DNA of 64,000 nucleotides from Ascidiimonas aurantiaca (GTDB lineage: Bacteria > Bacteroidota > Bacteroidia > Flavobacteriales > Flavobacteriaceae), in assembly GCF_037646345.1 (NCBI RefSeq), contig NZ_JBBEWR010000001.1:496001-560000 (forward strand), written 5' to 3'. Shown piece after piece: positions 54,751-62,835 of the stretch. How positions within the stretch are numbered: the first letter of the stretch is position 1; each line of letters opens with the position of its first letter. The position numbers were made by a program, and so were the translations under genes. The notes under the pieces are model-generated. The model was given only the letters and a program-made list of their open reading frames with translations. It did no database searches and had not been told where the DNA came from.

Positions 54751-55520
54751 ATTATTTCACCTTTAAAGACCTGTATGGCTGGTCCAGACAAATAAACATT
54801 TGAATATCCCAAATCGTTTTTTTTAAATGACACTTCCAGTTTCCCGCCTTCCGTCTGCAAAACCGCACGTTCTTCATCTATTTGTCCTCTTTTGTGAAGA
54901 GCCAGAGCGACTGCGGTTACCCCGGTACCGCAAGAGAGGGTTTCATCTTCTACCCCTCTTTCGTAGGTTCGCACGGCAAACGTATTTTTTCCCAGCGACT
55001 CTACAAAATTAATATTGGCGCCTTCTTCACCATATTTGCCATAACGAAGGGCCGCACCTGCCTTTTTCATGTTCAGTGAGCTTAGATCGGTGACCATTTG
55101 TACATGATGTGGGGATCCGGTATTCAGAAAGCTGTGATTCTCAAAATCATCTATTTGTGTTACATCATTCATTTGCAAATGAACCTTTGCATTGACAATT
55201 GTAGCTTTGTGAATACCATCTATGGCCGTAAACACAGTATTATCTTTAATAATGCCCAAATAATGGGCAAAACTCACCAAACACCTTCCCCCGTTACCAC
55301 ACATGCTACTTTCTCTTCCATCTGAATTGAAATATACCATTTTGAAATCGGTTACCGTGTCAGTTTCCAAAAGAATGAGACCATCGGCTCCTATGCCAAA
55401 TTTGCGGTCACACAATTTTTTTATGAGTTTGGTATCATTTTTGAGAAAAAAATCAGCGCGGTTATCGATGATAATAAAATCATTACCAGTGCCCTGATAT
55501 TTGTAAAAAGAAAGTACCAT
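54744..55520 (-). CDS. dapF: diaminopimelate epimerase
   Basis: DapF converts LL- to meso-diaminopimelate for peptidoglycan and lysine. The 258-residue two-domain protein has both catalytic cysteines, Cys74 in SSMCGNGGRC and Cys197 in LSCGTGVTA. A -7 element at 55541-55548 sits 20 bp upstream. It heads the dapF-GNAT-mltG operon. Confidence 0.97.
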   Translation of the reverse strand: MVLSFYKYQGTGNDFIIIDNRADFFLKNDTKLIKKLCDRKFGIGADGLILLETDTVTDFKMVYFNSDGRESSMCGNGGRCLVSFAHYLGIIKDNTVFTAIDGIHKATIVNAKVHLQMNDVTQIDDFENHSFLNTGSPHHVQMVTDLSSLNMKKAGAALRYGKYGEEGANINFVESLGKNTFAVRTYERGVEDETLSCGTGVTAVALALHKRGQIDEERAVLQTEGGKLEVSFKKNDLGYSNVYLSGPAIQVFKGEIIC

Positions 55521-55540
55521 TTGTACTGATTTTATAAGGA

Positions 55541-55548
55541 CAAATATA
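55541..55548 (-). promoter_or_regulatory. -7 element of dapF
   Basis: TATATTTG on the minus strand matches TAnnTTTG and leaves a leader of about 14 nt. Confidence 0.55.
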
Positions 55549-55658
55549 CATATTGATGTTATACGAACGGCTGTTAAACTGCCGTTAAAGTTGTATTTTC
55601 AACATAATAATAAATTAATTTTAAATGTTCATCTAAATCATAAAACAAATTAATAATT

Positions 55659-57062
55659 ATGAAAAAGTTTCTAGGACTACTCATGATTTCCTTAATGGGA
55701 GGTGCTATAACACTTGGCAGTTACAAGTTGTTTTTTGAAAAAGAAGTGGTTGTATTGGATAATGAATCTATACAACCCGAAATGATCCAAACCAATTATA
55801 ACCCGACCCCCAGGGTTATTTCCGGTAATCTTGATTTTGTTGCCGCTGCTGAAAAAACGGTAAATTCAGTAGTACATGTTAAAAGTTTATCTATTTCGAG
55901 AGCGCCCAGCTCTCTTCTTGAATTTTTTTATGGCTCGGGAAGCAGTAAAGAGCGGGCTCAGGTAGGTTCAGGATCGGGAGTCATAATTTCTCCTGATGGA
56001 TATATCGTGACCAATAGTCACGTTATTGCCAATACATCACAATTACAGATCACCCTTAATAATAACAAAAGTTATCAGGCACAACTGATAGGTTCTGATC
56101 CTTCTACAGATATTGCACTGTTAAAAGTAGATACAGATGATGATTTGCCTTATCTTGCTTTTGGAGATTCAGACGATACTCATATAGGTGAATGGGTACT
56201 GGCCGTAGGGAACCCGTTTAACCTTACATCTACCGTTACTGCCGGTATTATTAGTGCCAAAGCCAGGGACTTAAGCAGAATGGACGGTAAAAACCAGTCG
56301 TTCATACAAACCGATGCTGCTGTAAATCCCGGTAATAGCGGCGGTGCGCTTGTAAATACAAATGGCGATCTCATTGGTATCAATACAGCCATCACTTCAC
56401 AAACCGGCTCATATGTAGGGTATTCGTTTGCGGTTCCCAGTAATATTGCTAAAAAAGTGATCAATGATCTTTTGGAGTTTGGAATGGTACAGGAAGGTAT
56501 TCTGGGAGTTCAGGGTAAAGAACTTAACTCGGTAACTTCAGAACAATTGGGAATAACGGATACGGAAGGTTTTTACATAGAATCAGTAGATGAAGGCTCC
56601 GGTGCTGAAATGGCAGGTGTAAAGAAAGGAGATATCATAAAAAAGATAGACAATATTAAAATATCAAAGTTTTCAAATCTTTCCGGGTATCTGAAAACCA
56701 AAAGACCGGAAGAATCGGTAAACCTCTTTATCAAAAGAGCAGAAGCTACCCGAAACCTGAAAGTAAAACTTCTCAAAAATGATACCTACAGGATCAGGCA
56801 CCTGGGTATGCGGGTAAAAAATCTGGATGCCAAAGAAAAGAAAATGTTTAAAACCGACAGAGGGGTAAAAATTATAGGAACATCAGACCTTCTCGAATCT
56901 TACAAACTGGAGGGTAAAATTTTATTAGAGGTAAACGGCGAAGACCTGTATAGTATAAAAGATGCCGAGTCTGTTGATAATTATCTTTCAGAATACCGAA
57001 GACGCCCCAGTATATTGCTATTGGATAAAAACGGAGAAAAAGAAAGATTAATTTTCCAATAA
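55659..57062 (+). CDS. Do-family serine endopeptidase (HtrA/DegQ-like)
   Basis: A 467-residue periplasmic protease. It has an N-terminal signal anchor (about 5-24), then the trypsin-like domain with the triad His121 (TNSHVIA), Asp151 (STDIALL) and Ser227 (GNSGGA), followed by two PDZ domains (about 275-370 and 380-465). It cleaves or refolds misfolded envelope proteins. The gene is monocistronic with a terminator at 57085-57113. Confidence 0.95.
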   Translation: MKKFLGLLMISLMGGAITLGSYKLFFEKEVVVLDNESIQPEMIQTNYNPTPRVISGNLDFVAAAEKTVNSVVHVKSLSISRAPSSLLEFFYGSGSSKERAQVGSGSGVIISPDGYIVTNSHVIANTSQLQITLNNNKSYQAQLIGSDPSTDIALLKVDTDDDLPYLAFGDSDDTHIGEWVLAVGNPFNLTSTVTAGIISAKARDLSRMDGKNQSFIQTDAAVNPGNSGGALVNTNGDLIGINTAITSQTGSYVGYSFAVPSNIAKKVINDLLEFGMVQEGILGVQGKELNSVTSEQLGITDTEGFYIESVDEGSGAEMAGVKKGDIIKKIDNIKISKFSNLSGYLKTKRPEESVNLFIKRAEATRNLKVKLLKNDTYRIRHLGMRVKNLDAKEKKMFKTDRGVKIIGTSDLLESYKLEGKILLEVNGEDLYSIKDAESVDNYLSEYRRRPSILLLDKNGEKERLIFQ

Positions 57063-57084
57063 TTCGAACTCGTTAATAAAAACA

Positions 57085-57113
57085 AAAAGTCCTCTTAAAA
57101 GAGGGCTTTTTTT
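57085..57113 (+). terminator. terminator after the HtrA gene
   Basis: An AAAAGTCCTCTT / AGAGGGCTTTT stem around AAA is followed by T7. Confidence 0.85.
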
Positions 57114-57146
57114 ATGCTTTTTTCTTTACGAAAACGATTGAAATTG

Positions 57147-57154
57147 ATACTTTT
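57147..57154 (+). promoter_or_regulatory. -7 element of gap
   Basis: TACTTTTG matches TAnnTTTG 31 bp before the ATG at 57186 and lies inside the longer open frame from 57114, ruling that start out. Confidence 0.55.
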
Positions 57155-57185
57155 GCGCAAATTTAAAGGGCTTAAAAAAAAATCA

Positions 57186-58634
57186 ATGAGTTTTAACCAC
57201 ACTTACGAGAAAGAACTGGCCTTCCAGGCAGACAGAAGAAGAGCTTCGGTCGAATTTATTAAGATCGTGAACGATTTATGGTATGAGAAATCGATAGAGC
57301 TTGTACTTTTCAGAAATCAGTTACTAGACCGCAGCGTAAGCGAGATCATTAACCTGCATGAGTATGCCGGTGAGTTTGTTCAAAAACCCATATCTATTTT
57401 TGACTCGGTTGAGATCGCTCAGGGCATCAAAGCTATGGACATCCCTCCTTCTAAAATAGACATAGGTAAACTAACATATGAATATCATTTAGAAGATAAC
57501 CGATATAATGATTCTAAGGCTTTTGTGATCGATAAACTGAAAGATGCTAAAAACGCTGAAGAAATACAACCTAAAGATGTGGTTTTATACGGTTTTGGAC
57601 GTATTGGCCGTTTATTGGCCCGAGAACTTATGCTTAAAACCGGAAAAGGCAGTCAGTTAAGACTACGTGCTATCGTTACCCGCGGAAAAGCAGATGCCAT
57701 TACCTTAGAAAAACGTGCCTCACTGCTTCGTAATGATTCAGTACATGGTGATTTTCACGGTACCGTAACAATAAATCCTGATAATAACGCCCTTATCATA
57801 AATGGTACTACAGTACATATGATAAATGCCGATGCTCCGGAAGATATTGATTATACCTCTTACGGCATTAACGATGCACTTATTATTGACAATACAGGAG
57901 CCTTTAGGGACAAGGAGGCCCTTGAGAGGCATCTTAAGGCCAAAGGAGCTAATAAAGTATTACTTACAGCTCCCGGAAAAGGAGTTCCCAATATTGTACA
58001 CGGTGTGAACCACGAAGAGTTTGACCCATCTGAGGTATCTGTATATTCGGCAGCTTCCTGCACCACCAATGCCATTACTCCTATTCTTAAAGTTATTGAA
58101 GACACTCTTGGGGTAGTAAAGGGGCACCTGGAAACCATCCATGCATATACCAACGACCAGAATCTGGTAGATAATATGCATAAAAAATACCGAAGAGGAA
58201 GGGCTGCTGCCATTAATATGGTTATCACAGAAACCGGTGCCGGAAGTGCCGTAGCAAAAGCATTACCTTCATTAACAGGTAAACTTACCTCCAATGCCAT
58301 ACGTGTACCTGTTCCAAACGGATCTCTCGTAGTACTCAACCTTCAGGTAGAAAACAAAACCTCAAAAGAGGCGCTTAATACTATAATGAAAAAGTATGCC
58401 CTGGAAGGTAATCTGGTAGAACAAATAAAGTATTCGCTAAGCAATGAACTGGTATCTTCAGATATTGTAGGTTCATCTGCACCGGCTATTTACGACAGTA
58501 ACGCTACCATTGTTTCTGATGATGGTAAAAACATTGTACTGTACATTTGGTATGATAATGAGTATGGATATAGCCATCAGGTAATACGGCTTGCAAAATA
58601 TGTTTCAAAGGTTAGACGTTATACTTATTATTAG
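57186..58634 (+). CDS. gap: glyceraldehyde-3-phosphate dehydrogenase, long form
   Basis: GAPDH oxidises glyceraldehyde-3-phosphate with NAD(P). This 482-residue form has an extra N-terminal domain of about 130 residues (HTYEKELAFQADRRRASVEF at the start) before the Rossmann domain with GFGRIGR (136-142). The catalytic Cys292 lies in SAASCTTNAITPI. Flavobacteria often keep both a short and this long isoform; the long one may serve gluconeogenesis, which is an inference. The start at 57186 is fixed by family length and the -7 element. Confidence 0.95.
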   Translation: MSFNHTYEKELAFQADRRRASVEFIKIVNDLWYEKSIELVLFRNQLLDRSVSEIINLHEYAGEFVQKPISIFDSVEIAQGIKAMDIPPSKIDIGKLTYEYHLEDNRYNDSKAFVIDKLKDAKNAEEIQPKDVVLYGFGRIGRLLARELMLKTGKGSQLRLRAIVTRGKADAITLEKRASLLRNDSVHGDFHGTVTINPDNNALIINGTTVHMINADAPEDIDYTSYGINDALIIDNTGAFRDKEALERHLKAKGANKVLLTAPGKGVPNIVHGVNHEEFDPSEVSVYSAASCTTNAITPILKVIEDTLGVVKGHLETIHAYTNDQNLVDNMHKKYRRGRAAAINMVITETGAGSAVAKALPSLTGKLTSNAIRVPVPNGSLVVLNLQVENKTSKEALNTIMKKYALEGNLVEQIKYSLSNELVSSDIVGSSAPAIYDSNATIVSDDGKNIVLYIWYDNEYGYSHQVIRLAKYVSKVRRYTYY

Positions 58635-58665
58635 ATAAAGACTTTTTAACTCAAATTAGATAATA

Positions 58666-58709
58666 TATTGCGGTAGAAAAGGGTCTTAAACATCCAAACT
58701 ACCGCAATA
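58666..58709. repeat. 11-bp inverted repeat after gap
   Basis: TATTGCGGTAG (58666-58676) and CTACCGCAATA (58699-58709) are perfect inverted repeats with a 22-nt loop. It lies 31 bp after the gap stop and just before the -7 element at 58731. No T tract follows, so a simple terminator is doubtful. Confidence 0.55.
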
Positions 58710-58730
58710 GTCGTATTTATAAGTATAGCA

Positions 58731-58738
58731 TAATTTTG
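58731..58738 (+). promoter_or_regulatory. -7 element of the coiled-coil protein gene
   Basis: TAATTTTG matches TAnnTTTG and lies 14 bp before the ATG at 58753. Confidence 0.5.
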
Positions 58739-58752
58739 ATAACCCCATAAAG

Positions 58753-59361
58753 ATGAAGAAAAAACTAACCTTACTGTCCTTGTTTATAGGTCTTTTAACA
58801 TGGTCTTTACACGCCCAGAATCCAATAACACAGGAATTATCACTGGATGGAGGTACAATTGACAGCCAGTTTGAATTCCTGCTCAAAAAATCGTATAATC
58901 ATAAAGAGTATGAGGTTATTAAAGCCAGCTGGATGGCTCGTGTACGAAAAAATGTATCAGACACCCTTTTGAAATCAAAAGCTTTGGTGAGTCAGTTACA
59001 AACACAAATTGACAATCAGCAAAAGGAAATAGGCTCCTTAAAAACTCAGCTCGCAGAGATCAATGGCAACCTTGAACAGGTAAATAAGGAAAAAGAAAGT
59101 ATTTCCTTTTTAGGTTCCCTCATTAACAAAGGTGTTTACAAAGCCGTCATGTGGGGACTGGTAATTGCACTGTTCCTCTTATTTATCTCTTTTGTTTACA
59201 AATTCAGAAACAGCAACATTGTAACTCGTGAAGCCCGCGCCAACCTTTCAGATCTTGAAGAAGAATTTGAACAGCACAGAAGACGTGCACTTGAAAGAGA
59301 GCAAAAACTGAGCAGGCAGCTTCAGGATGAGCTTAACAAACAAAAACTTATGAAAAAGTAA
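58753..59361 (+). CDS. exported coiled-coil membrane protein next to trmD
   Basis: A 202-residue protein with a signal peptide (1-21, ending LHAQN), a heptad-rich coiled coil at about 75-115 (QLQTQIDNQQKEIGSLKTQL), one TM helix at about 130-152 (VMWGLVIALFLLFISFVY) and a basic-acidic C-terminal coiled coil (165-202). It has no methyltransferase motif. Orthologues in this position are often labelled tRNA (guanine-N1)-methyltransferase by transfer from the neighbouring trmD; the sequence does not support that. Role unknown; it may be an envelope scaffold. Confidence 0.85.
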   Translation: MKKKLTLLSLFIGLLTWSLHAQNPITQELSLDGGTIDSQFEFLLKKSYNHKEYEVIKASWMARVRKNVSDTLLKSKALVSQLQTQIDNQQKEIGSLKTQLAEINGNLEQVNKEKESISFLGSLINKGVYKAVMWGLVIALFLLFISFVYKFRNSNIVTREARANLSDLEEEFEQHRRRALEREQKLSRQLQDELNKQKLMKK

Positions 59362-59463
59362 TACCTTACACGGTATTATAATATGTTGGTATTTCCCGCA
59401 TCCTTGTTCTATACCTATGGTATAATGAGCCTTTATTCGTATATAGGTATTAAGTAATTATTT

Positions 59464-59479
59464 CTTTGCATCTTTGCAT
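59464..59479 (+). repeat. 8-bp tandem repeat upstream of trmD
   Basis: CTTTGCAT is directly repeated (59464-59471, 59472-59479), 24 bp before the ATG. It overlaps the probable promoter region. Confidence 0.5.
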
Positions 59480-59502
59480 CCAAATTTTGAATGTGAGGCA
59501 CA

Positions 59503-60180
59503 ATGCGAATTGATATTATTACAGTACTTCCCGAACTTTTAAAAAGCCCGTTTGAGGCTTCGATTTTAAAAAGAGCTATTGACAAAGAACTGGTAGAAGT
59601 TCATTTACACAATCTTCGGAACTATACTTCAGATAATTATAAAACCGTAGATGACTATCAATTTGGCGGAGGCGCAGGTATGGTAATGATGATAGAGCCT
59701 ATAGACAAATGTATAAGCCATTTAAGATCCCAGCGTAGTTATGACGAAGTTATTTACGTAACACCCGATGGAAACCGGTTTGACCAAAAAACGGCCAACT
59801 TTTTATCCTTACAAAAGAACCTTATTATTTTGTGCGGACACTACAAAGGCGTTGATCAACGAGTGCGTGATCATCTTATAACCCGGGAGATATCCATTGG
59901 CGACTATGTATTATCGGGGGGAGAACTCGCAGCAGCAGTAATTAGCGATGCTATTATTCGTCTTCTTCCCGGAGTACTTAATGACGAAACTTCTGCCCTG
60001 ACCGATTCGTTTCAAGACAATTTACTCGCTCCTCCTGTATTTACAAGACCCGCAGATTACAAAGGCTGGAAAGTACCTGATGTATTGCTAAGCGGAAACT
60101 TCCCCAAAATTGAAAAGTGGCGGGAAGATCAGGCTATGGAAAGAACCCGAAGACAAAGACCCGATTTGTTGAATGAGTAG
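59503..60180 (+). CDS. trmD: tRNA (guanine-N1-)-methyltransferase TrmD
   Basis: TrmD methylates G37 of tRNAs that start CCN/CGG/CUN codons with SAM, keeping the reading frame. The 225-residue trefoil-knot protein has QFGGGAGMVMM, the knot loop ILCGHYKGVDQRV and SIGDYVLSGGELAA. It precedes rplS, its usual neighbour, by 160 bp, but rplS has its own promoter. Confidence 0.97.
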   Translation: MRIDIITVLPELLKSPFEASILKRAIDKELVEVHLHNLRNYTSDNYKTVDDYQFGGGAGMVMMIEPIDKCISHLRSQRSYDEVIYVTPDGNRFDQKTANFLSLQKNLIILCGHYKGVDQRVRDHLITREISIGDYVLSGGELAAAVISDAIIRLLPGVLNDETSALTDSFQDNLLAPPVFTRPADYKGWKVPDVLLSGNFPKIEKWREDQAMERTRRQRPDLLNE

Positions 60181-60241
60181 TTGTCACAATAAAACTTAAG
60201 GTTATATTCATGATTGTGGTGTCTAAAAAACAAGAACACCA

Positions 60242-60271
60242 TTGTAAATATTGAAATTATTATTATTTTTG
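60242..60271 (+). promoter_or_regulatory. rplS promoter (-33 and -7)
   Basis: TTG (60242-60244) and TATTTTTG (60264-60271) are 19 bp apart. The mRNA should start near 60278, giving a leader of about 62 nt. Confidence 0.7.
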
Positions 60272-60278
60272 CAACCGA

Positions 60279-60340
60279 TTTCAGATCAACCTCTGACGAG
60301 AGACGTGAATGTTGATATGAATTAATTATAAATTAAGCAA
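60279..60340 (+). promoter_or_regulatory. structured rplS leader (L19-Flavobacteria type)
   Basis: After the predicted transcription start, ATCAAC (60285-60290) pairs with GTTGAT (60311-60316), enclosing a small hairpin CTCT-GACG-AGAG (60291-60302) and an 8-nt asymmetric loop (ACGTGAAT). A described L19 leader motif exists in Flavobacteria, and position and size fit it; that identity is from memory. L19 would bind its own mRNA and stop its translation. Confidence 0.6.
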
Positions 60341-60691
60341 ATGGAAGCTTTAGTAAAATTTGTTCAGGACGAATTTGTTCCAAAAAAAGATTTCCCTGAG
60401 TTTTCTTCAGGAGATACCATTACCGTGTATTATGAAATTAAAGAAGGTGAAAAAACCCGTACCCAGTTTTTCCGGGGCGTTGTAATACAAAGAAGAGGTA
60501 GTGGTTCTACCGAGACTTTTACCATTCGAAAAATGTCTGGTACTGTAGGTGTAGAACGTATTTTCCCTATCAACATGCCTGCTCTTCAAAAAATTGAGAT
60601 CAACAAAAAAGGTAAAGTACGCAGAGCTAGGATCTTTTATTTCCGTGGGCTTACCGGTAAAAAGGCTCGAATTAAAGAAGTTAGAAAGTAA
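60341..60691 (+). CDS. rplS: 50S ribosomal protein L19
   Basis: A 116-residue L19 protein that sits at the 30S-50S interface. It shows the family pattern FSSGDTITVYYEIKEGEKTR, FFRGVVIQRRGSGSTETFT, and the basic C-terminus GKVRRARIFYFRGLTGKKAR (each shortened to its core). It is followed by a strong terminator at 60712-60740. Confidence 0.98.
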   Translation: MEALVKFVQDEFVPKKDFPEFSSGDTITVYYEIKEGEKTRTQFFRGVVIQRRGSGSTETFTIRKMSGTVGVERIFPINMPALQKIEINKKGKVRRARIFYFRGLTGKKARIKEVRK

Positions 60692-60711
60692 GATATTTTT
60701 ACATATTACTG

Positions 60712-60740
60712 AAAGGCACCTTTTTCAAGGTGCCTTTTTT
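60712..60740 (+). terminator. terminator after rplS
   Basis: AAAGGCACCTT (60712-60722) and AAGGTGCCTTT (60727-60737) form an 11-bp perfect stem with the loop TTTC and a T tract. Confidence 0.92.
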
Positions 60741-61221
60741 ATTAACAATTGTTAATAACCCCTGTTTGCATTTTGTTGATTTTAAATGGGTTAATTATTT
60801 TGCTTTTTTTAAATATGCTTCTATATTTGAAGTAAGGTTTTGCAAAAATCCTGATTAGGTGCAAGTCTAAAAAGGGGCATTACCTGAAAAGAAGAACGTT
60901 CTTTCACATAGTTGTTTTTTAATCATGCCCATACAAGTATTATTACTTATCCAGGTAAGTTTATAGATGTTAGGGAAGTTATATTTTTTACCGTATTGGC
61001 AACAGTAAAGTAAAAAGTATATGCCGAAAGTTTTTATGTAAATTAGAAATCGGTAGGAAATTAAAAGACAACGGAAGCATTAAGGAGTTTTGCACGCAGT
61101 GATGCATTGCATAACCGCCTGATGTTTCATGGTAATACATGGCAAGTAACTGGTAGTTTTTGAGCAATCAAACAACGTAGGTAACAGCAATGTTAAACGG
61201 TGCCTGTCAACGTATTACCAA
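60741..61221 (+). other. 481-bp ORF-free region with RNA-like secondary structure
   Basis: No frame here is longer than about 20 codons. Visible structure: a 12-bp palindrome AAGAACGTTCTT (60892-60903); AGGT/ACCT around a purine-rich loop (60857-60885); a hairpin at 61087-61114 in which GTTTTGCA faces TGCATAAC with GCA-GTGA-TGC inside, a GNRA tetraloop; and GGTAATAC (61131-61138) with GTATTACC (61212-61219), flanked inward by GGCA/TGCC. A terminator hairpin follows. It could be a non-coding RNA or the decayed remains of a mobile intron. I do not recognise tmRNA, RNase P, SRP or 6S RNA. Confidence 0.4.
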
Positions 61222-61265
61222 AAAAGCCATATCATCAATAAGTAATTGTTAGTGATATGGCTTTT
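61222..61265. terminator. strong bidirectional terminator
   Basis: AAAAGCCATATCA (61222-61234) pairs perfectly over 13 bp with TGATATGGCTTTT (61253-61265) around an 18-nt loop. T tracts occur on both strands. It can end the serine hydrolase transcript on the minus strand and any transcript of the ORF-free region on the plus strand. Confidence 0.85.
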
Positions 61266-61329
61266 GTTTTTTATGGTTTGAATACAACGTTACATTTTTA
61301 TTTATATAGAGATCTTACACATCTTTACC

Positions 61330-62763
61330 TCATATTTTATTTTTTTGCGAAGGCACACTCTTGAATAGTATGAATGGCTCATCCTCGGCCGGAGGTTGAT
61401 TTCTGGGACTTCTATAACGAAAACAATAGCCTGTTGGCAGCGCCTTCTCCATATGCAATTTGGTATAAAGCAAACCGGAAGGATGTGCAAGAGCATATAT
61501 GTTTTCCCTATTCATATAAGTCAGGGGAAAGATTATTCTATCAGATTCTCCCGAACCCAAAACAATTCTATCTGCACTACCGTTAAGTACAAGAAGTCCT
61601 GTTTCTCTAATTTCCTGACCATCCGAATCAATCGTTGTTAGTATTATATCCCATTCACCTTTAGGCTGTTTCTGAGGAGCAGCCTTCGAAAGAAACGGAA
61701 GAGCTATCATATGCGCAGTCTCTTCAATATTACGGGGGCTATAAGTATTCGCCATGATAGCTATAACCAGGTCATGCTCAGGAAAAATACTTAGAATACT
61801 CCTGCTTCCCCCCATGGCTCCGGCGTGTTCAAATACAGAACGTCCCTGCATATCCCAGTTACGTCTCCATCCAATACCAACTCCCGTCTCTTCTCCAGAG
61901 TTTAATTTCTGACTTTTAAATACGTCATCTACAATATTTGAATGTATAAAACCATTCAAGTACGCATTCCCTAATTTCACCAAATCGGTTGGAGTAGATA
62001 TCATACCACCCCCACCCCATTTATAACTGGGATCTTCAGGGTTTTCAATTTTTTCAGGCCTCTGCTCACGATTAAGAGTATAAAGCTCTGTCATATTTGG
62101 AGATCTTTTAATTCTCATATCAGCAGGCCCCGTATGATACATGCCTAATGGCTCAAATATCTCTTTTTGGGTATAATCAAGAAAGGATTTTCCTGATATT
62201 TTTTCTATTACGGCAGACAGTAAAGTATAGCCATGTGTAGAATAGAGGTATTCTGTACCGGGCTCATACAGAAGTTCAATATGGGAAAAAACCTGAAGTG
62301 ATTCCATAACAGAATTATAAAAACGCTTTTCAATGCTGTCTGATGCAGAATAATGAGGTATTCCAGACAAATGACCTGACAGTTCCCTGGCAGTGATTGA
62401 ATATTTTTTTGGCCCGTATTCTGGTACATAACCGTTTATAGGTGCATCCAGATCCAGATGATTTTCCTGGGCCAGTTTAATCAGTGCCGTTGCTGTCATT
62501 AATTTGGAAACCGAAGCAGCGCGAAACTGTGTTTTTGTGGTAACCGGTATTTTATTTTCAAGATCTGCGAAACCAAACCCCTCTGCAAATACAATCTTTC
62601 CTTTTTGTAACACGGCTATTGACATACCGGGAGGCATCCACTTTTTACCAACCAGTTCATTTGCCATTGTTCTAACCAATTCCTGCGGGTCTTCATCCCT
62701 GGTTTGGGCACATCCGGAAAAAAAGATGATAGACATGATTAAGAGAAATGATCTTTTCTTCAT
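61330..62763 (-). CDS. serine hydrolase lipoprotein, class C beta-lactamase fold
   Basis: A 477-residue protein with a signal peptide and lipobox FFSGCAQ (Cys18). The serine hydrolase domain (about 30-370) has the nucleophile motif SVSK (Ser84, Lys87) and the Tyr motif YSTHGY, as in class C beta-lactamases and DD-peptidases; a C-terminal lipocalin-like segment of about 100 residues follows. It may hydrolyse beta-lactams, peptides or esters; sequence does not decide. It follows an M56-ankyrin gene on the same strand by 72 bp and may be controlled with it. Confidence 0.88.
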   Translation of the reverse strand: MKKRSFLLIMSIIFFSGCAQTRDEDPQELVRTMANELVGKKWMPPGMSIAVLQKGKIVFAEGFGFADLENKIPVTTKTQFRAASVSKLMTATALIKLAQENHLDLDAPINGYVPEYGPKKYSITARELSGHLSGIPHYSASDSIEKRFYNSVMESLQVFSHIELLYEPGTEYLYSTHGYTLLSAVIEKISGKSFLDYTQKEIFEPLGMYHTGPADMRIKRSPNMTELYTLNREQRPEKIENPEDPSYKWGGGGMISTPTDLVKLGNAYLNGFIHSNIVDDVFKSQKLNSGEETGVGIGWRRNWDMQGRSVFEHAGAMGGSRSILSIFPEHDLVIAIMANTYSPRNIEETAHMIALPFLSKAAPQKQPKGEWDIILTTIDSDGQEIRETGLLVLNGSADRIVLGSGESDRIIFPLTYMNRENIYALAHPSGLLYTKLHMEKALPTGYCFRYRSPRNQPPAEDEPFILFKSVPSQKNKI

Positions 62764-62835
62764 AATATTGCTTTTGAAATTCTAAATTGAAATTGTTGTA
62801 TTACCCTTATAAAAATCGCTTTTTAAGCCTACTAT

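Noticed and set aside
58753..59361. tRNA methyltransferase
   Set aside because: Signal peptide, coiled coils and a TM helix, with no SAM-binding or knot motif; the name belongs to the next gene.
59464..59479. Tandem CTTTGCAT repeat as a riboswitch or operator
   Set aside because: Only two copies of 8 bp, no symmetry or further structure; probably a small slippage duplication.
60741..61265. tmRNA, RNase P RNA, SRP RNA or tRNA
   Set aside because: None of the hallmark sequences (tag frame and GGTTCGAATCC-like arm, GAGGAAAGTCC core, SRP Alu/S motifs) occurs; kept only as an unidentified structured region.
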